Assembly (NCBI RefSeq): GCF_001274635.1 | Contig: NZ_LBGV01000001.1 | Location: forward strand, 2,666,001-2,730,000 | Direction: 5' to 3' | Source of the DNA: Persicobacter sp. CCB-QB2 | GTDB taxonomy: Bacteria; Bacteroidota; Bacteroidia; Cytophagales; Cyclobacteriaceae | Length of the DNA stretch: 64,000 bases | Shown here: piece after piece, positions 10,177-20,453 of the stretch | How positions within the stretch are numbered: the first letter of the stretch is position 1 | How the letters are laid out: each line of letters opens with the position of its first letter | Program-made: the position numbers and the translations under genes | Notes under the pieces: generated by a model | Database searches by the model: none | Told to the model about the DNA's origin: nothing | The model's input: only the letters and a program-made list of their open reading frames with translations

Positions 10177-11646
10177 TTATTGCGCTATTACCTCCAGTAT
10201 TCCGGCAGCTATATCCATTTTCATGGAATAGGTTCCGGTGCTTCCATTGAACTCAATGTTACCATCACCTGATAATTCAGGAGATTTCACTGGGAAAGTA
10301 GCGCCACTTAGTTCTCCGTTCCAGCTACCTGCCTCAGGAACAAACTTAAACTCTTCTCCAGAGACAAAATCAAGGGTCCCCTCGAAAACGCCGTCGTAAC
10401 GCTTATAAAGCTTGAATTGATCGTAGTTCGGGTTGGAAGTATCATTCCAGCCATTTTCAGAACCTACTTTATAATATATATCCTCGGACTCAATTTCTTC
10501 GAAGAAAATAGTTTGCGCGTTATCATCAACCACCAATTTTCTTACTTCAGATGAACCATTATATACAAGGTTTCCATCTCCATCTTCTGAGAAATCTGCA
10601 TCTGCACCGCCTGAGAAATAGGCATAACCCAACCAGTCCTTTCCAGGTAAAAACATCTTGAAGTTTTCTCCAGCTTCAAATTCGTGAATGCCAGTGTACA
10701 CTCCTTTTTCTAATTCATAGAAACGGAAAGAATCCTGATCACCGGGATCCCAACCATTACGGCTTCCAACTTTCCATCCAAACATTGGCATATCCAGATA
10801 AGGCAAAATACTTACCGCGTCAGAAGCCTCAGAAGATAAAGTTTCGTACGCAATACCATCTTCCTCGCCGCCTTCCACCATCGCATTAATGGTAAAGGAA
10901 ACCTGTCCTACTTCATCAGCCCCAATGCCTAATGCCAATACGGCGCGGTTCACTTCCTCCACGGTAACGGTAAGCTCGGAAGCCTGACCAGAAACCGATT
11001 TCACATCAGCAACTGCCGCTTCGCCATTTACCTGCGCATGTGCTACTACCGTATATTTATAGGAAACATTCAATCCGTAGTCGGCCAACTCCCAGGAGAA
11101 TGTTGCCCAGTCACTTTTTGCATTTTCCTTCAGCAACTCTTCCTCCACTCCTGCGAGGTCAGAAGTTTGAACCGGAGAAACGTACGCATAAGGCGTTACA
11201 TTAAATGGCTTTGCCATGGAAGACAAATCATAGCCATCTACTACATCATTTTTGTCATTATACACTTTTGAGGTAACGAAAATATTCAATTCGCCTGTAG
11301 TCCCCGGCGCAATCCCTAATGCTATTGCAGCATTATTAACTGTTCCGTTTAATACCTCCGTGCTTGCCTCCGGACGGCTTACTTCCGCGATTGTGATAGG
11401 AGACTGATCTTCCACCGCCAAATTCACATAGTATTTTACCGCTAGTGACAATCCATAGTCTGCATCAGACCAGGCCACATTGTCCCATTGCTCATTGGCA
11501 TCAGTAATTTCAAAACTGTTCTCAGCTTGAATATCTGTAATGATTTCTGGCGAAACAGGGTCAGAAGCCACTACATGATCATCTTCTTTACATGATGTCG
11601 ACAAAATAGACAAGGCCGACAACATATAGATCATATATTTTTTCAT
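10177..11646 (-). CDS. SusE/SusF-like glycan-binding outer-membrane lipoprotein (489 aa)
   Basis: The signal peptide has a lipobox (ILSTSC, Cys about 19) followed by KEDDH. Two SusE-type N-terminal domains come next (about 30-155 and 160-295). They are recognisable by the repeated D(A)DYGL motif and the repeated ALGIAPGTTGE / ALGIGADEVGQ segment. Two CBM-like domains follow, each opening with GWKVGSRNGWDPGDQDSF- or YYKVGSENGWNDTSNPNYD-type motifs that would place Trp residues for sugar stacking. SusE/SusF proteins bind starch at the cell surface, so alpha-glucan is the best guess for the ligand, but specificity cannot be read from sequence. It is the last gene of its operon, 50 bp after SusD, with a terminator downstream. 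Compared with the paralogue at 1343-2454 it has an extra N-terminal domain. Confidence 0.85.
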   Translation of the reverse strand: MKKYMIYMLSALSILSTSCKEDDHVVASDPVSPEIITDIQAENSFEITDANEQWDNVAWSDADYGLSLAVKYYVNLAVEDQSPITIAEVSRPEASTEVLNGTVNNAAIALGIAPGTTGELNIFVTSKVYNDKNDVVDGYDLSSMAKPFNVTPYAYVSPVQTSDLAGVEEELLKENAKSDWATFSWELADYGLNVSYKYTVVAHAQVNGEAAVADVKSVSGQASELTVTVEEVNRAVLALGIGADEVGQVSFTINAMVEGGEEDGIAYETLSSEASDAVSILPYLDMPMFGWKVGSRNGWDPGDQDSFRFYELEKGVYTGIHEFEAGENFKMFLPGKDWLGYAYFSGGADADFSEDGDGNLVYNGSSEVRKLVVDDNAQTIFFEEIESEDIYYKVGSENGWNDTSNPNYDQFKLYKRYDGVFEGTLDFVSGEEFKFVPEAGSWNGELSGATFPVKSPELSGDGNIEFNGSTGTYSMKMDIAAGILEVIAQ

Positions 11647-11696
11647 GATGATAAAATCAAAGATTAGTAGGCCTGCCAGTTGACAGGCCCGGAAAA

Positions 11697-13331
11697 TTAA
11701 TATCCTTGGTTTTGGGTAAGGTTCGGGTTAGCCCCCAAATCTGCTGCCGGGATTGGATACAAAGCAAAATGGTTAGCAACATCAGTTCCTTCTTTGCTTC
11801 CTCCTTTAAATGGCCAGCTCATGCCCTGGGTAAATTTCCCAAAACGAATCAAGTCCGTACGACGGTGACCTTCCCAGTAGAGCTCACGGTTACGCTCCTC
11901 CAGAAGAAAGTCGTAATTCCACGAGCCATTGTGGGCTTTGGCATTGGAACGGGCACGTACCTGATTGACCAATCCTTGTGAAGTAGCCGTTACTGCTCCT
12001 GAAATTCTCAGGTCAAACTCCGCCAACATCAGGTAGGCATCTGCTAAACGGAAAACCGGAATATTGGTCGCACAAAATACGCCATCATTATTCTCTCCAT
12101 CTTCTCCGTTTTGCTTCACATTCTTCCATTTTTTTACACCATAGCCCTGGGTGAACTGCTCATAAGCATCAATTTCCAGCGACTGGCCTTCCTCTTCCGT
12201 AGCAAAAATGGCACGATCTCCGGCATTATCCGCATCAAAGTTTTCCACCATGGTCTTCGTTGTACGGTTACCGGCCCAACCGGAACCAATTCCCATTTCA
12301 GCGGCATCCATTTCTCCACCGGTTGCAGCAGCAATCATATAAGTTGTGCCTCCCCAGTGCGTCATATTCAATCCATCAGACATGATCATGAAGATGGCTT
12401 CCTGATGCGTTCTTTCATTATCCGCCATAAACAATCGCTGGTAAGCAGAAGAAGCATAACCATTATCGGAACCGCCCTGCGTATATAGGGAATAACCTCC
12501 TTCAGCAATCATTTTATTCAAGTAGTTGCGTCCGGCCTGATAATAACCTTCCACTTCTCCACCTAAATAAACGGCATGGTTCAAATATAATTTTGCCAAA
12601 ACCATATAGGCAGCCCCTTTGTCAGCACGACCCAACCAGGCTGTTTTCGCTGCCGGAAGCACCTCTTCCTGGCTTTCTCCATCCCCAACGATTTCCTTCA
12701 ATTCCTTTTCAATAAACATGAAAAGCTCTTCACCTCTTTCCTGTGTACCTGCCGGATTTGGGAAAAATTTCCCAATCGGATCTTCTTCCGTTACGAAAGG
12801 CACCTTATTTCCAAAGAAATCTAATGCATGCCAGTAAGAATATGCTCTTAAGAAACGTGCTTCCGCTTTCCATGCAGGTAGATCCTCATAGCTTGCCGGC
12901 GCATTTTTAGCCTGACGCAGGAACTCGTTTGTGGCAGAGATCTGATAATAGATGCGGTTATACAATCCCAAAACGAATGGGTTGTTGGCCGACCAGGTCA
13001 TGAATGACATCTGAGGAGCTCCCTCATCGGTCCAGGTATTCACCACTTCATCAGTAGGAAATTCCTGAGCGTTCCAGAACACCCGCCAGTATTGGGTGGC
13101 TCCTTCATCGCCTCCCCCCAGGTCACCGCCAGCGTTACCACCCTGACCTGTGTTCGCCAGACCTGCGTATAGCTTCACCAAATACTGAAAGAACTCTTCT
13201 TCGGTGTCGATGGTCGTTTTATCGTTCGGATCGATTGGTTCCAGATCCAGTTTACCAAGACAGGAAGTCAACAGGGTAGCCGCCATTAAAACCACGGCTA
13301 CCATTGCTTTATTGATATATGATAATTTCAT
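11697..13331 (-). CDS. SusD-like substrate-binding lipoprotein (544 aa)
   Basis: This is the lid of a SusC/SusD uptake complex. A signal peptide with lipobox (TLLTSC, Cys about 24) leads into LGKLDLEPIDPN. The N-terminal tetratricopeptide-like region carries the usual AEARFLRAYSYWHALDFFG helix (about residue 160). The C-terminal SusD domain ends with LLEERNRELYWEGHRRTDLI and YPIPAADLGANPNLTQNQGY. It lies 11 bp downstream of SusC and is translated as part of the same operon. It is intact, unlike its paralogue at 2465-4131, which it resembles along the whole length including the FEQFTQGYGVKKWKN-type loop region. That resemblance suggests the two loci are duplicates or imports of the same system. 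Confidence 0.95.
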   Translation of the reverse strand: MKLSYINKAMVAVVLMAATLLTSCLGKLDLEPIDPNDKTTIDTEEEFFQYLVKLYAGLANTGQGGNAGGDLGGGDEGATQYWRVFWNAQEFPTDEVVNTWTDEGAPQMSFMTWSANNPFVLGLYNRIYYQISATNEFLRQAKNAPASYEDLPAWKAEARFLRAYSYWHALDFFGNKVPFVTEEDPIGKFFPNPAGTQERGEELFMFIEKELKEIVGDGESQEEVLPAAKTAWLGRADKGAAYMVLAKLYLNHAVYLGGEVEGYYQAGRNYLNKMIAEGGYSLYTQGGSDNGYASSAYQRLFMADNERTHQEAIFMIMSDGLNMTHWGGTTYMIAAATGGEMDAAEMGIGSGWAGNRTTKTMVENFDADNAGDRAIFATEEEGQSLEIDAYEQFTQGYGVKKWKNVKQNGEDGENNDGVFCATNIPVFRLADAYLMLAEFDLRISGAVTATSQGLVNQVRARSNAKAHNGSWNYDFLLEERNRELYWEGHRRTDLIRFGKFTQGMSWPFKGGSKEGTDVANHFALYPIPAADLGANPNLTQNQGY

Positions 13332-13342
13332 TTTGCTTCAGA

Positions 13343-16330
13343 TTAGAATGTCAAATTCACTCCTAACATATAAGTTCTTGGACGAGGGTACAGGTTGTTG
13401 TCCATACCACCGAATACCTCAGGATCCAAACCACTGTATGGGCTGAAAACAGCCAGATTGTTTACGGTACCGTAAACGCGGGCGTTCATATCAGAACCGA
13501 ATACATTGAAGAAGTTGTAACCGACCATCACGTTGTCAATACGGAAGAATGAACCATTCTCCAGATAGTGATCTGACAACAATTGTGGGTTTTCAAAACC
13601 AGTCTCCAATACGGATGAGTGTACGTTGTTGGTGATCTGACCAGAAGTGTGCATGGCGTTATAGTTCCCTTTGTCCGAAGAAACGTTGTTGTAGATTTTA
13701 TTCCCAAGGTAAGCACGGCCGGCCATAGAGAAATCCCAGTTCTTATAGGTTAGTTTAGTTGTGAAACCAAGCATCCATTTCGGAGCAGGGTTACCGGAGT
13801 AAACCAAATCGTTTTCATCAATCACGCCATCACCATTCTGATCCACATACATTCCTTCCACAGGTGTGCCATTGGCATCATATACCTGCTCGTAAAGGAA
13901 GAATGAAGATGCCGGATAACCTACGCGGTGACGCTGCGCATATAAATCCTGTCCACCAGCAATACCTCCGGTTCTAACCCCTTCATAGTTCGGGTCATCC
14001 GTCATGGTCAAGGAAGTGATTTCGTTGACATTATAAGTCGCATTGATACCGAAATCCCAGTGCAAATCAGAAGTCTGGATCAATTTGGTGTTAATATCAA
14101 ATTCGAAACCTTTGTTCATCATTGCCCCAACGTTAGTGGTCAGCATATTGGTCAGGTTAGAACCTGCCGGTACCGGCACATAGTTCAACAAATCATCTGT
14201 TGTTCTGTAGTAAACCTCCAGGGAACCGGTTACGCGGTCATTGAATAAACCGTAGTCCATACCCACGTTCCAGGTCGTGGTTTCTTCCCACTTCAAATTC
14301 TCATCGTATCCGGAAGGACGCATGGTATCAAAAATCTCCCACTGACCGGTGGTCGGATTGTAGAAAGAATACTGATGACCAGGACGAGAAGTAGAATAAA
14401 CCGGCATATAACCGAAGTTAGATCCGATATCCTGCTGACCGGTGATCCCGTAACCCGCACGGATCTTCATGCTAGAGATCGCCTCAACACTGGAAAGGAA
14501 ACCTTCTTTGTCAATGTTCCACCCCAAAGCCAAGGAAGGGAAGATACCCCAACGGTTCTCTTGGTTGAATCTTGAAGAACCATCGGCACGAACGGTCGCA
14601 GTTACTAAATATTTACCTTTAGCCGAGAAGTTGGCTCTGGCAAAGAAAGACTGCAGGTTGTTGTGGTTACGGAAAGTTTGAACGGAATCCTGTTGCCAGT
14701 TACCGTTTCCGAACATATTCTCGGCATAATCCTCTGTTCTGAAATACTGGTAGGAATAACCTCCCATCACATCGAACTTACCATCAATTGCTGGCAGGTC
14801 ATCTGCGTATTGTAAGTAGAAATCCAACAACTCATTTCTTTTGGTTTGCTCGTAATTACGGATAGTTCCGTCATTACGCGCCGCACCCTGATCGAAACCA
14901 GCCTGACCGGAAACCAATATATTTCCGTTGGATTTGGAGTAATCGTAACCCATGTTCAGGTTCGCCTTCAGTTTAGGAAGGAAATGGAATTTATAATCCA
15001 ACTGTAAGTTACCCACCGAACGGAATACATCTGCCTGATCAGCACGCTGATCAATCAAGGCCATTGGGTTGCCCGGCGCAATAGAATACTGAGGCGTTCC
15101 ATTGGCATCTAACCAGGTGTAATAACCACCAAAATTGGCATACTTATCATCTCCTGAGCGGATAGGTTGCGTAGGATCAAAAGAAGTGGCTGCCCCAATG
15201 GCTCCTTCGTTGGAGAAGTTATTGGAAACACCCATCACTTTTACCGAAGCATTTGTGCTCAGGTGATCATCAAAGAATTTAGGGTTCAAATTCAATGCAA
15301 GCGTGGTACGCTCCATGTCTGAATCCTCTAAAACCCCCTGGCTTTTATTGTATCCTACTGATACGCGGTAAGGCAAAAAGTCTTTTACAGAACCCGCTAA
15401 AGAAACATTGTGATCGGTAGACACTGCCGTACGGAATACCGCATCCTGCCAGTCTGTATTCGCATCTCCCAAAAGGTGTGCATTTTCCGGGAATACCTGC
15501 TGTGTTAATTCACGGTACTGATTGGCATTCAATACATCAGCCGTCTCCACCACCTGACCTACCGATACCGTTCCTGTATAATCCACTGACATCTTACCCT
15601 GAGCTCCTTTTTTGGTGGTAATGATGATTACCCCGTTGGAGGCACGAGAACCGTAAATAGCAGTAGCGGAAGCATCCTTCAATACGGTGAAAGTCTCAAT
15701 ATCATTTGGGTTAATGGTGTTCAATGGGTTACGCATACCGGCTACACCACCGTTATCCATTGGAACTCCATCAATAATGATCAAAGGATCATTGGAGGCA
15801 TTCAGGGATGCTCCTCCACGAATACGGATGGTTGCACCAGAACCGGGAGCACCACCAGCAGTGGTAATTTGTACCCCTGGTACTTTACCGTTCAATAATT
15901 CCTGAGGAGAAGAAATGGCTCCCTGGTTAAAATCAGAGGCGGTAATGGCCGTCACAGATCCGGTAAGGTCTTCCTTCTTTGCCGAACCGTAACCGATTAC
16001 CACGACTTCTTCCAGGTTTTTCACATCTGTGGATAAAACCACATCCAATTTCTCTTGGTTCCCTACCAAGATCTCTTGTGGCAAATATCCGACGAAGGAT
16101 ACCTGAACCACATCATCATTTTCGGCTTCCATTTGAAAGGTTCCATCAAAACTGGTGATGGTTCCGCGGGTAGTACCCTTGATCAACACACTGGCACCGG
16201 GAATAGGCTCACTATCATCTCCTGAGATTACCGTTCCGGTAATTACTCTTTGTGCAAAACCTGTTAATGTTAATAAAGTGAACAGGATTGCCATTGAAAG
16301 CGACCTACGGATTAAGTAGTAATTAGTCAT
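13343..16330 (-). CDS. SusC-like TonB-dependent outer-membrane transporter (995 aa)
   Basis: The signal peptide covers residues 1-26 (cleavage after GFA). A carboxypeptidase-regulatory-like domain (VITGTVISGDDSEPIPGAS) spans about 28-110. The plug begins with LEEVVVIGYGSAKKEDLTGS and contains GGAPGSGATIRIRGG and DASATAIYGSRASNGVIIIT. The remainder is the 22-strand barrel, ending in MLGVNLTF with the terminal Phe needed for assembly. It drives TonB-dependent import of the ligand captured by the SusD and SusE partners encoded just downstream. It is closely similar to the disrupted SusC at 4144-9051 and shares an operator-like site upstream. The start follows 12 bp after SusD's frame on the same strand order, and the signal peptide supports it. 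Confidence 0.95.
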   Translation of the reverse strand: MTNYYLIRRSLSMAILFTLLTLTGFAQRVITGTVISGDDSEPIPGASVLIKGTTRGTITSFDGTFQMEAENDDVVQVSFVGYLPQEILVGNQEKLDVVLSTDVKNLEEVVVIGYGSAKKEDLTGSVTAITASDFNQGAISSPQELLNGKVPGVQITTAGGAPGSGATIRIRGGASLNASNDPLIIIDGVPMDNGGVAGMRNPLNTINPNDIETFTVLKDASATAIYGSRASNGVIIITTKKGAQGKMSVDYTGTVSVGQVVETADVLNANQYRELTQQVFPENAHLLGDANTDWQDAVFRTAVSTDHNVSLAGSVKDFLPYRVSVGYNKSQGVLEDSDMERTTLALNLNPKFFDDHLSTNASVKVMGVSNNFSNEGAIGAATSFDPTQPIRSGDDKYANFGGYYTWLDANGTPQYSIAPGNPMALIDQRADQADVFRSVGNLQLDYKFHFLPKLKANLNMGYDYSKSNGNILVSGQAGFDQGAARNDGTIRNYEQTKRNELLDFYLQYADDLPAIDGKFDVMGGYSYQYFRTEDYAENMFGNGNWQQDSVQTFRNHNNLQSFFARANFSAKGKYLVTATVRADGSSRFNQENRWGIFPSLALGWNIDKEGFLSSVEAISSMKIRAGYGITGQQDIGSNFGYMPVYSTSRPGHQYSFYNPTTGQWEIFDTMRPSGYDENLKWEETTTWNVGMDYGLFNDRVTGSLEVYYRTTDDLLNYVPVPAGSNLTNMLTTNVGAMMNKGFEFDINTKLIQTSDLHWDFGINATYNVNEITSLTMTDDPNYEGVRTGGIAGGQDLYAQRHRVGYPASSFFLYEQVYDANGTPVEGMYVDQNGDGVIDENDLVYSGNPAPKWMLGFTTKLTYKNWDFSMAGRAYLGNKIYNNVSSDKGNYNAMHTSGQITNNVHSSVLETGFENPQLLSDHYLENGSFFRIDNVMVGYNFFNVFGSDMNARVYGTVNNLAVFSPYSGLDPEVFGGMDNNLYPRPRTYMLGVNLTF

Positions 16331-16380
16331 TGCTTACATTGGTTAATAAAGTTTCCATCAAACATCACATTAGAATAATA

Positions 16381-16409
16381 CAAATAGGGGCGTTTTGAAA
16401 ATTTCAAAA
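16381..16409 (-). promoter_or_regulatory. Possible Bacteroidota-type promoter of the second SusC operon
   Basis: On the minus strand, TTTTG (16405-16409) and TATTTG (16381-16386) are separated by 18 bases. This resembles the -33 TTTG / -7 TAnnTTTG arrangement, with one base missing in the -7 box. It lies about 50 bp upstream of the SusC start and downstream of the operator-like site. Confidence 0.4.
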
Positions 16410-16502
16410 TTTGACCGTATTAAACCTTTGTAATTTTGCTCAATTTTAAAAAATAGGAAGTCAAACAATGCACAATAAGGGAGGACTGAGTTGATTAATT
16501 TT

Positions 16503-16529
16503 CCGCAATCGTTTACGCATCCGATTGCG
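16503..16529. promoter_or_regulatory. Palindromic LacI-type operator-like site upstream of the second SusC
   Basis: A perfect 8-bp inverted repeat is present: CGCAATCG (16504-16511) and CGATTGCG (16522-16529) with a 10-bp spacer. It lies about 175 bp upstream of the SusC start, and its core matches the site at 9259-9275. It is probably the binding site of a LacI-like or similar sugar-responsive regulator encoded elsewhere. Confidence 0.6.
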
Positions 16530-16813
16530 AAAACCATCATAATCCATGGATTTTTCTACTAAAAACTCAAGTAAAACAGGATTTTGATTAGATTTGAATT
16601 AAGAATCGTGATATAGATTTGACTTCAAACAATCTGATTTAAAAAAATCAGGAGGAAACTAACTGTTATTGATGTTTAAATTCAAATAATCAAAGATGAC
16701 GATTATCATAAATTAAACTAACATTAAATAATGCAAATTCAAGGATTCACACTAAATATCAATCACTTACCAACAAGTAAAGGCCTACAAACTTCCCCCT
16801 CTTTTTCCAACAA
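16530..16813. other. AT-rich intergenic stretch
   Basis: No gene or recognisable repeat was seen between the operator-like palindrome and the terminator at 16814. Composition is very AT-rich. Confidence 0.4.
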
Positions 16814-16845
16814 AAAAAACCGACCTCAAAGAGACCGGTTTTTTC
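16814..16845 (-). terminator. Terminator downstream of the subtilase operon
   Basis: On the minus strand, AAAAAACCGGTCTC pairs with GAGGTCGGTTTTTT (two G-T wobbles) and is followed by a T run. It lies 120 bp past the subtilase stop codon and is the only hairpin of this type before the next locus. Confidence 0.7.
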
Positions 16846-16967
16846 AACAATTTCTAATTTTATTTTATGAACCAAGCAGATACACGCTATAAAAGAGTAA
16901 AACGTATTTAATCAGGTTATTCCAACTCTCTCCACTCGAGCATTATCATTTTCACAAAATACCCGTC

Positions 16968-19900
16968 TTATTTTTTCACAAATCGCAAAACCTTGCGATT
17001 TCCTTCTGTGATTATTTCCAGCAAATAGACGCCGGTGGGCAGCTGATCCGTCAATAAATTCAATTCTTGCTTATCTGAAAAATATTGTCGATCGAGGGCC
17101 ACTCCCTGATGATTTAATATCACCAACTCTACCTGGCCCATTACATTTGGCAAAAACAAGGAGGCCTGGTCGGTCACTGGATTGGGCACTAATCTGACCT
17201 GGTCCAGCGAATCTACAGATAAGACATTTTCATAGGAAAGCACCACTCTACAAGTACCATCGGCGACAAAAAGCTCAATATTCCCCACCTCTCCTTCAGG
17301 CTGAAAATAGCCTTGATTATAATCCGGAATAACCTCCCCGTCCACAATCCACTCATAATCGGTTCCTACGGTTTGGGTAATATAAAAGCCGGATTCCTGC
17401 ACCAATGGGCGCGCATTAATGGTATTCTCCGCTACCCAAACAATTTCCGAAAAACTGTCTCGCTCATTATTTTCATTGGAGATGCTTAAATTCACCTCAT
17501 ATTCTCCTGACTCCGGGAATACAAAATCAACATCCTCCCCCTGAATCACTTCTGAATAATCCTCCTTGGTGATGGTCCAGGTGGTTTCTGAAATCCTCCC
17601 TGAGCTCAGGGAAGTCAAAGAAGCCACCCCTTCTGCACAAGCAAAGTCCACGTCCATTTGCGCGAAAATGATGTCATCACAATCTTTTTCCACCCAGCCT
17701 GTCGCATTGGTAATAAGACTATGATCTCCGGAAGCAAATACCGCCGCCCCATCCACACTCAGGCCGTCTATATTCAGATAATCCATGCAAAATCTGCGGG
17801 CATTACTATACAGCACCGAAGCCGCTCCGCCACTGATATTCATCAAGGCTCCTTCCTGCCCCATGCCTTCCATATGTTCGGAAATACTCAATCGCTGGTC
17901 CGCCTGCACCTCCAGTGCCGCCCCAGTCCTTAGGAAGAGGCTGTCAATGGTGGCATCACTCAGAACGTTTAATGGAGAAGCGGTTACAATCGACTGAATT
18001 TTACCCTCACCTCCGGAGAGGTTAACAGGCACATTTGCGGCAATTGCGCCCAATAGGGCATCTCCCGTGGATAAACTAATGGTGCTACTGTTATCATTGG
18101 TCAGCGCCAGTCGTACCTGATTTAAGTCTGCATTTCCCCCACTGGAAAAATCTATTCGATTTGCCACAGTCCAATCCCCTTCTGAATACATCAATGTAGG
18201 CGCATTCGTATTGCTGACCTCTATATCTTGTAAACGCAGATTTTCGATATAATAGGTTCCTCCGTTGAGGTTCAGGCTTTGGGCATTCAGCTCACCACGG
18301 ATATTCCATACGGCAGATTCCGCCCCGGTGAGGTTAATGCCTCCATTGACAATTTCATTTTGAACATTTACATTAATTAAATCTCCTCCTGAAGCCCGAA
18401 GGTCGATCACCCCTGAATTACTGATTTGACCAATCCCCTTTAATATTAATGCCCCATTCAAAGCCAGGGTTCTGTTGGATAAATTCAGATTTCCGGCAGA
18501 AATGGTCAAAGAATTAGCCACCGGTGCTCCAATCAGGGCTACCGTAGGGTTACCGGAATTGGTATCAATCAATACATCGGTTCCTTCATCCGGAATTCGA
18601 TTAACCGCATCCCCACCGGACTGCTCGGCCCAATGCGTACCGTCTGTCCAATCTCCACTGCCACCTACCCAGTACAAAATATCTTTTTCTTCTTCTAATG
18701 GACCAGCAGAAGTAATCAAACTAAAAGACTGCCCTCCATCTCTTAAGGCACCTCGATGCGATACCTCTACCGTATAGGTTCCTGCGGCAGGAAGGGCGAT
18801 TTCAACTTTTTCATTATTATCCACATCATTTTTGGCAGCATTGGTAGCGGCTCTGGAAGGAAATTCCGGATCTAAAGACCAGGCATAATAAGAGGTCCCG
18901 GCCTGATCTTTCACCACTACATCCAGATTGTTTACCAGTACCGGATCCCGCGGATTCAAAGATTTTGCCGGAGAGCTTCCTTCCGGATCTGTCCAGGAAA
19001 GGGTGACCATTAAAGGGTGCTGTCCGTCACTTACTACCTCATAGCGCTTGGTCTGACTCTGAATTAAGGAATCTTCCAATATTTGATAATTCGCCTGGTG
19101 TTCATTCTGAATTAAATAAGCCGCTCGATCGGCTGCAAATAAACCAAAACCAAAGGAATAATCGGGCCCTACTGAGGAACCTGCTTCTCTGGCAGCATGA
19201 ATGGCCAAACCTTTTAAAGTAGCGGCCCGCATATATTCTCCCTGATGATAAAGCCCATACAATTCCTGCAGAATCAAAAGAGAACCAGCCACATTAGGAG
19301 CCGCCATGGAAGTCCCCTGAAGGGTTTTATAAACCTCATTATCCAACTCAAAAGAGGAATTATAGGCCGCCGCAGACAGCACGCCTACCCCATTCCCCAC
19401 CAACTCCGGCTTAATGCGGCCATCATCTGTAGGCCCCCAGGAGCTAAAATCACTCATGTCCACATCTTGGGGCCCGGAATAATTCAACACTTCCCTTACC
19501 GCTCCGATGGTCAGGCTATTTTTGGCCGTCGTTTCCGGAGGTAAGCAATCATAGGGACCGTCCACTCTTTTTTCCACTTCAGGGCGAACGGTGGAATTGG
19601 AGGGAGCATCTCCCCGGTCATTACCTGCCGCCCAGACGATTAAATAGTGTGGCGCATTATAGGCCAGGCGATCAATATCCTGTGCCTTGGAATCATAAAA
19701 ACCGAATAAGTAATCTTCCTTGGTCGTAACACTGGCATCCCCGAACCAACGGTCTCCGTCCCATCCACGGATGGTGCCGTAACTATGGTTAGAAATCAAC
19801 AAACCTTCCTCCGCCTGTGTGGCCATTTTATTCAAGTCTCCTGCTGCTGACATGCTCACAAGCTGCGCCTTGGGGCCATTCCTTTAGCGTCGGCATTTAC

Positions 19901-20370
19901 TCCGACGCCCACCATGGTTCCTCCGACATGCGTTGCATGGTCCTGAGATCCCGGTGTATTGGAGGAGGAACTATTCCCAAAACGTTCAATATGGCCCACC
20001 AATTCCACATGGTTAAAATTCGGATCGCCGATTTCCACCAGGCCGATACGCATGCCCTCCCCCTCTAAATCCAGGCGAAAATCACCACCATCCCCCAGCT
20101 TTACCGTCCCGGTGGTTATGGCGGCTTGCTTATTATAATTGGTGATATAAATTAGCTGTTCGCCCCGGTGTCCATCCAAAAATGCCGTCCGACCATCTTT
20201 CAATTTAAAAGACAGGGGCGCATTTTGCATTCGGCCAAAGCACGGGCTTTTTCCATATTGAGCTCATAGGCTACTTTTAAGTCACCTCCAACCTTCCGGA
20301 GGTTATCGGTACTTTGGGCCATCAGGAAAGAAGGCAGGCAAATAAAAAGAAGTCTTATTAATATTTTCAT
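16968..20370 (-). CDS. Secreted subtilisin-family (S8) protease with T9SS sorting domain, frame broken twice
   Basis: Joined, this is a 1134-aa secreted endopeptidase. The signal peptide starts at MKILIRLLFICL (20370) with cleavage after LMA. The S8 domain has the His motif DHATHVGGT (about residue 145), the oxyanion AAGND (about 251) and Ser in GTSMAAPN (about 355). Where the catalytic Asp is expected, the sequence reads GLVEIGDPNFNH, so that position may be Glu. A P-domain-like or jelly-roll region, a repetitive beta region and a PKD-like domain follow. The last ~75 residues are a type A sorting domain (LVPNPVTDQASL ... GVYLLEI) for T9SS export. Frame breaks at 20233-20234 (GG on plus) and 19872-19875 (GGGG) are each repaired by one added base. 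It is the last gene of a SusC-SusD operon, suggesting extracellular proteolysis feeding peptide uptake. Confidence 0.88.
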
Positions 20371-20453
20371 TACTGTTGTGTTAGGCAAAGTTTATAGGTT
20401 AAGCTTTCTCTTTTCCTTATTAATTTGGAAAGAAATCAGGACTATTCCATACA

